Assembly: GCF_013426915.1 (NCBI RefSeq)
Contig: NZ_AP023181.1
Span: 1,984,001-2,048,000, forward strand
From: Paraburkholderia sp. PGU19
Lineage (GTDB): Bacteria; Pseudomonadota; Gammaproteobacteria; Burkholderiales; Burkholderiaceae
Direction of reading: 5' to 3'
DNA length: 64,000 nt
This document shows, piece after piece, positions 61,545 through 64,000 of the stretch. Every line of letters begins with the position of its first letter. Positions within the stretch are counted from its first letter, which is position 1. The notes beneath the pieces are model-generated. The model was not told where the DNA came from and did not search any database. It saw only the letters and a list, made by a program, of their open reading frames with translations. A program made the position numbers and the translations under genes.

Positions 61545-62477
61545 TTACGTGTCCAGATGCAGCCGCCGGATATAGGTCTCGCAATACGACGCAAACCGTT
61601 GCACCACTTGTCTGGGCCGCATCGTGCGCGATTGCGCGATGCCGAGTGTCGTCGCGTTGACGTTGTCCTTGAAGCGCTTCACGACGAAGTCTTCGCCGTC
61701 CACGGTACGGTTCGACTTGAGCGGAAAGTTGAGGATGCTGTAGCCGAGTCCGTTCGCCACCATGCCGCGCACGACCTCCGGCTGCGACGAGCGGAACGCC
61801 GGCACGGGCCGGCTGCCCACGGCATCAAACAGTGCGGCGAAATATTCGCGGCTATGCGGCAGATCCAGCATCACGTAAGGCTCGTGCAACAGGTCCGTCA
61901 GCGACACCTTGCGCGCGCGGGCAAGACGGTGAGAGGTCGGCAGGATCACGTACGGCGGCAGCGACAACAGCGGCGTGAAGGCGATGTCTTCCGTCAGGTC
62001 GAGGCTATAGGTCAGAACTATGTCGAGCGAACCGTCGTGCAGACCTCTTAGCAGACCGTCCTGATGCGCTTCGACCGTTCGAAACGAAATGCCCGCATGC
62101 TCGCTCGCGAACCGGCTGATAAGCCTGGGCATCAAGGGCGGCGCGAGCGAGACCAGGCAGCCGAGCGCAATCGAGCCCGTCATGCCGCCGTCCATCTCTT
62201 TGGCGGATGTCTGCAATTCTTCGGCGATCTTCAGCAGATTGCGCGCCTGTCCAAGCAGATCGCGACCGGCTTGCGTAAGCGACAGGCCGCTTGCGTGATG
62301 TCTGATGAAAAGCTGCACGCCAAATGACGATTCGAGGTCGGCGAGTGCCGTCGAGATGGACGGCTGCGAGATATGCAGGCGCTTCGCGGCGGCCGTGAAG
62401 GACAGCGCTTCTGCCGTGACCACGAAATAGCGCAACTGACGAAGCGAGTAACGCAGGGGATGGTTTTCCATCGGCAA
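61545..62477 (-). CDS. LysR-family transcriptional regulator
   Basis: A 310-residue LTTR (LRQLRYFVVTAEALSFTAAAKRLHISQPSISTALADLE) of the BenM/OxyR-like group. It lies between the Rieske/PotABCD operon and the flavin monooxygenase gene and probably controls both. A T-N11-A dyad lies 55 nt upstream of its start. Confidence 0.92.
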   Translation of the reverse strand: MPMENHPLRYSLRQLRYFVVTAEALSFTAAAKRLHISQPSISTALADLESSFGVQLFIRHHASGLSLTQAGRDLLGQARNLLKIAEELQTSAKEMDGGMTGSIALGCLVSLAPPLMPRLISRFASEHAGISFRTVEAHQDGLLRGLHDGSLDIVLTYSLDLTEDIAFTPLLSLPPYVILPTSHRLARARKVSLTDLLHEPYVMLDLPHSREYFAALFDAVGSRPVPAFRSSQPEVVRGMVANGLGYSILNFPLKSNRTVDGEDFVVKRFKDNVNATTLGIAQSRTMRPRQVVQRFASYCETYIRRLHLDT

Positions 62478-62531
62478 TGCTCCAGATTCGGGCGTTCATT
62501 GCGCACCATTGTGAGGCGTTCAAAAAACGCT

Positions 62532-62550
62532 GCATAGGTAAATCCCATGC
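62532..62550. promoter_or_regulatory. LysR-type operator (T-N11-A dyad)
   Basis: GCATAGGTAAATCCCATGC has GCAT/ATGC ends and a TAGGTAAATCCCA core of exactly T-N11-A, with one mismatched pair in the arms. It lies between the LysR gene and the divergent monooxygenase gene. Confidence 0.55.
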
Positions 62551-62714
62551 GATGCATTTTTTAAATATATTTTTCAGATTCGAGGGGCGCGCGTAGATTC
62601 TGCACCAGGACAGCAGATACACGGTGCTGCGCGCCGATCGACAAGTCGCTTCGCCCGCATCGAACGCGACATCACGACGGCTCGAATCAAACCGCCTTTG
62701 AGAAGGACTTAGCC

Positions 62715-64000
62715 ATGGCAGTGAAAAGAACGTCAATCGACACGCTCGTAGTCGGCGCCGGTCAGGCCGGCGTGGCGATGAGCGAACATTTGAGCAATAT
62801 CGGCGTGCCGCATATCGTGCTGGAACGCGCCCGTATCGCCGAGCGGTGGCGCACGGGACGCTGGGATTCGCTGGTTGCCAATGGACCCGCCTGGCACGAT
62901 CGCTTCCCTAATCTGGAGTTCGCCGAAGTCGATCCGGATGGCTTCGCGTCGAAGGATCAGGTTGCGGATTACTTCGTCGCCTATGCGAAGAAATTCGATG
63001 CGCCGATCCGCACGGGCGTCGAAGTGAAGAAGGTCGTGCGCAATGCGGGCCACCAGGGCTTCATCGTCGAGACCTCGGACGGTACGTTCGAAGCCAGCCG
63101 TGTGGTCGTCGCGACGGGACCGTTTCAACGCCCGTTGATTCCCGCCGTTGCGCCGAAATCGGATCGGTTCACGCAGATTCATTCCGCCGACTATCGCAAC
63201 CCGCAGCAGTTGCCCGAAGGCGGCGTGCTCGTGATTGGCGCAGGTTCATCGGGCGTACAGATCGCGGATGAACTGCAGCGTTCGGGCAGGCAGGTGTATC
63301 TGTCCGTCGGGCCGCACGATCGCCCGCCGCGCGGGTATCGTGGCCGGGACTTCTGCTGGTGGCTCGGCGTGCTCGGTGAATGGGATGCCGAAGTCATGCG
63401 CCCGGGCAAGGAGCACGTGACCATCGCGGTGAGCGGTGCGCGCGGCGGCCATACAGTGGACTTCCGACGTCTTGCGCATCAGGGCGTCACGCTCGTCGGT
63501 CTGACGAAATCGTTCGACGATAGCGTCGTAACGTTCGACTCGGATCTCGCGGACAACATCGCGCGCGGTGACGAAAACTATCTGTCGCTGCTCGATGCAG
63601 CGGATGCCTACGCGGCCCGCAACGGTCTCGATCTTCCGGAAGAACCGGAGGCGCGCGTCATTCCCGCAGACCCTGATTGTGTAATCAATCCGATTCTCGA
63701 ACTCGATCTGGTCAAGGCAGGCGTCACGTCGATCATCTGGGCGACCGGCTATGCCGTTGATTTCAACTGGCTGCAAGTCGATGCCTTCGACGAGAAAGGC
63801 AAGCCGAAGCATCAGCGTGGTGTTTCGAAAGAACCAGGCATCTATTTTTTGGGTCTTCCGTGGCTGTCGCGTCGCGGTTCTGCATTCATCTGGGGCGTGT
63901 GGCATGACGCGAAGCACATTGCAGATCACATCGCCACGCAGCGCAAATATCTCGCGTACTACGACGCGCCCGATAGCCACTCCAAGGCGCCGAATGACGA
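62715..64000 (+). CDS. Flavin-containing monooxygenase-like FAD/NAD(P) oxidoreductase (partial at window end)
   Basis: The frame from ATG 62715 runs open to the window end (428 codons). Two Rossmann motifs are seen: VVGAGQAGVAMSEHL (about 13-18) for FAD and VIGAGSSGVQIADEL (about 175) for NADP; ATGPFQRP and ATGYAVDFNWL are ATG motifs of flavin monooxygenases. The C-terminus GIYFLGLPWLSRRGSAFIWGV is typical for the CzcO/YhhL-like group. The stop lies beyond 64000. Likely regulated with the Rieske operon by the LysR at 61545. Confidence 0.9.
   Translation, partial: MAVKRTSIDTLVVGAGQAGVAMSEHLSNIGVPHIVLERARIAERWRTGRWDSLVANGPAWHDRFPNLEFAEVDPDGFASKDQVADYFVAYAKKFDAPIRTGVEVKKVVRNAGHQGFIVETSDGTFEASRVVVATGPFQRPLIPAVAPKSDRFTQIHSADYRNPQQLPEGGVLVIGAGSSGVQIADELQRSGRQVYLSVGPHDRPPRGYRGRDFCWWLGVLGEWDAEVMRPGKEHVTIAVSGARGGHTVDFRRLAHQGVTLVGLTKSFDDSVVTFDSDLADNIARGDENYLSLLDAADAYAARNGLDLPEEPEARVIPADPDCVINPILELDLVKAGVTSIIWATGYAVDFNWLQVDAFDEKGKPKHQRGVSKEPGIYFLGLPWLSRRGSAFIWGVWHDAKHIADHIATQRKYLAYYDAPDSHSKAPND

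Noticed and set aside
1..64000. CRISPR arrays, tRNA, rRNA, integrases, intact insertion sequences
   Set aside because: Looked for on both strands by eye; no repeat-spacer pattern, cloverleaf, transposase or integrase motif was seen.

Overview
The window looks like accessory, high-GC DNA from a Burkholderiaceae bacterium, most likely Paraburkholderia or Caballeronia. The basis is the codon use, several Burkholderia-type 16-strand porins, about a dozen one-component regulators (LysR, LacI, GntR, TetR, AraC, XRE), and many small catabolic operons with their own transporters. No rRNA, tRNA, replication or core housekeeping genes were seen, and no intact mobile element. This is what a second chromosome or megaplasmid of the genus usually looks like.

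Layout. (1) 1-5690: the end of a type IV pilus / type II secretion-like operon: inner-membrane PilN/PilO/PilP-like proteins, a lipoprotein secretin with a proline-rich tail, and three pseudopilins. A VpsR-like sigma-54 activator follows at 5983. (2) 7528-17212: a porin divergent from an SsuABC-type ABC transporter operon that continues into an FAD oxidoreductase, a class III CoA-transferase, an enoyl-CoA hydratase, a 7Fe ferredoxin and a LysR regulator, then an SDR. It reads as uptake plus CoA-dependent breakdown of an unidentified acid. (3) 17444-25133: envelope and miscellaneous genes: two small lipoproteins, a DUF2459 lipoprotein of different base composition, a porin, a solitary autotransporter-like barrel, a K+ channel with a beta-carbonic anhydrase, and a Pro/Ala-rich membrane protein. 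(4) 25467-30218: an amino-acid-type ABC importer with permease and ATPase fused, an FCD-type GntR regulator, a DUF1989 (urea-carboxylase-associated) protein and a cysteine-less AhpD-like protein, preceded by two matching GntR-type operators. (5) 30257-41408: mainly single genes with regulators (XRE, NmrA-like, TetR, HD domain, GlxA/AraC, GH19 endolysin-like, MFS, peroxiredoxin, LysR, Rid), plus two decayed gene remnants.

(6) 40329-47569: a LacI regulator and a MaoC dehydratase divergent from a CoA-transferase / shikimate dehydrogenase-like / EthD-like / FAH hydrolase / MFS operon, with three LacI-type operators in the shared promoter. (7) 47630-49449: a divergent SDR / LysR pair. (8) 49627-55742: a basic-amino-acid-type binding protein with a phytanoyl-CoA-type dioxygenase, a LysR, then a VanA-like Rieske oxygenase with its reductase and a DUF2817 metallopeptidase-like protein. 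The two plus-strand operons share an almost superimposable 75-bp promoter block with a TTTAGA-N3-TCTAAA palindrome. (9) 55749-64000: a Rieske oxygenase in one operon with a PotABCD-type transporter, a LysR, and a divergent flavin monooxygenase that runs off the window.

The strongest new observations are regulatory: conserved operator architectures link transporters to oxygenase and CoA-transferase modules whose substrates cannot be named from sequence. All family assignments rest on reading motifs by eye; no database search was run.
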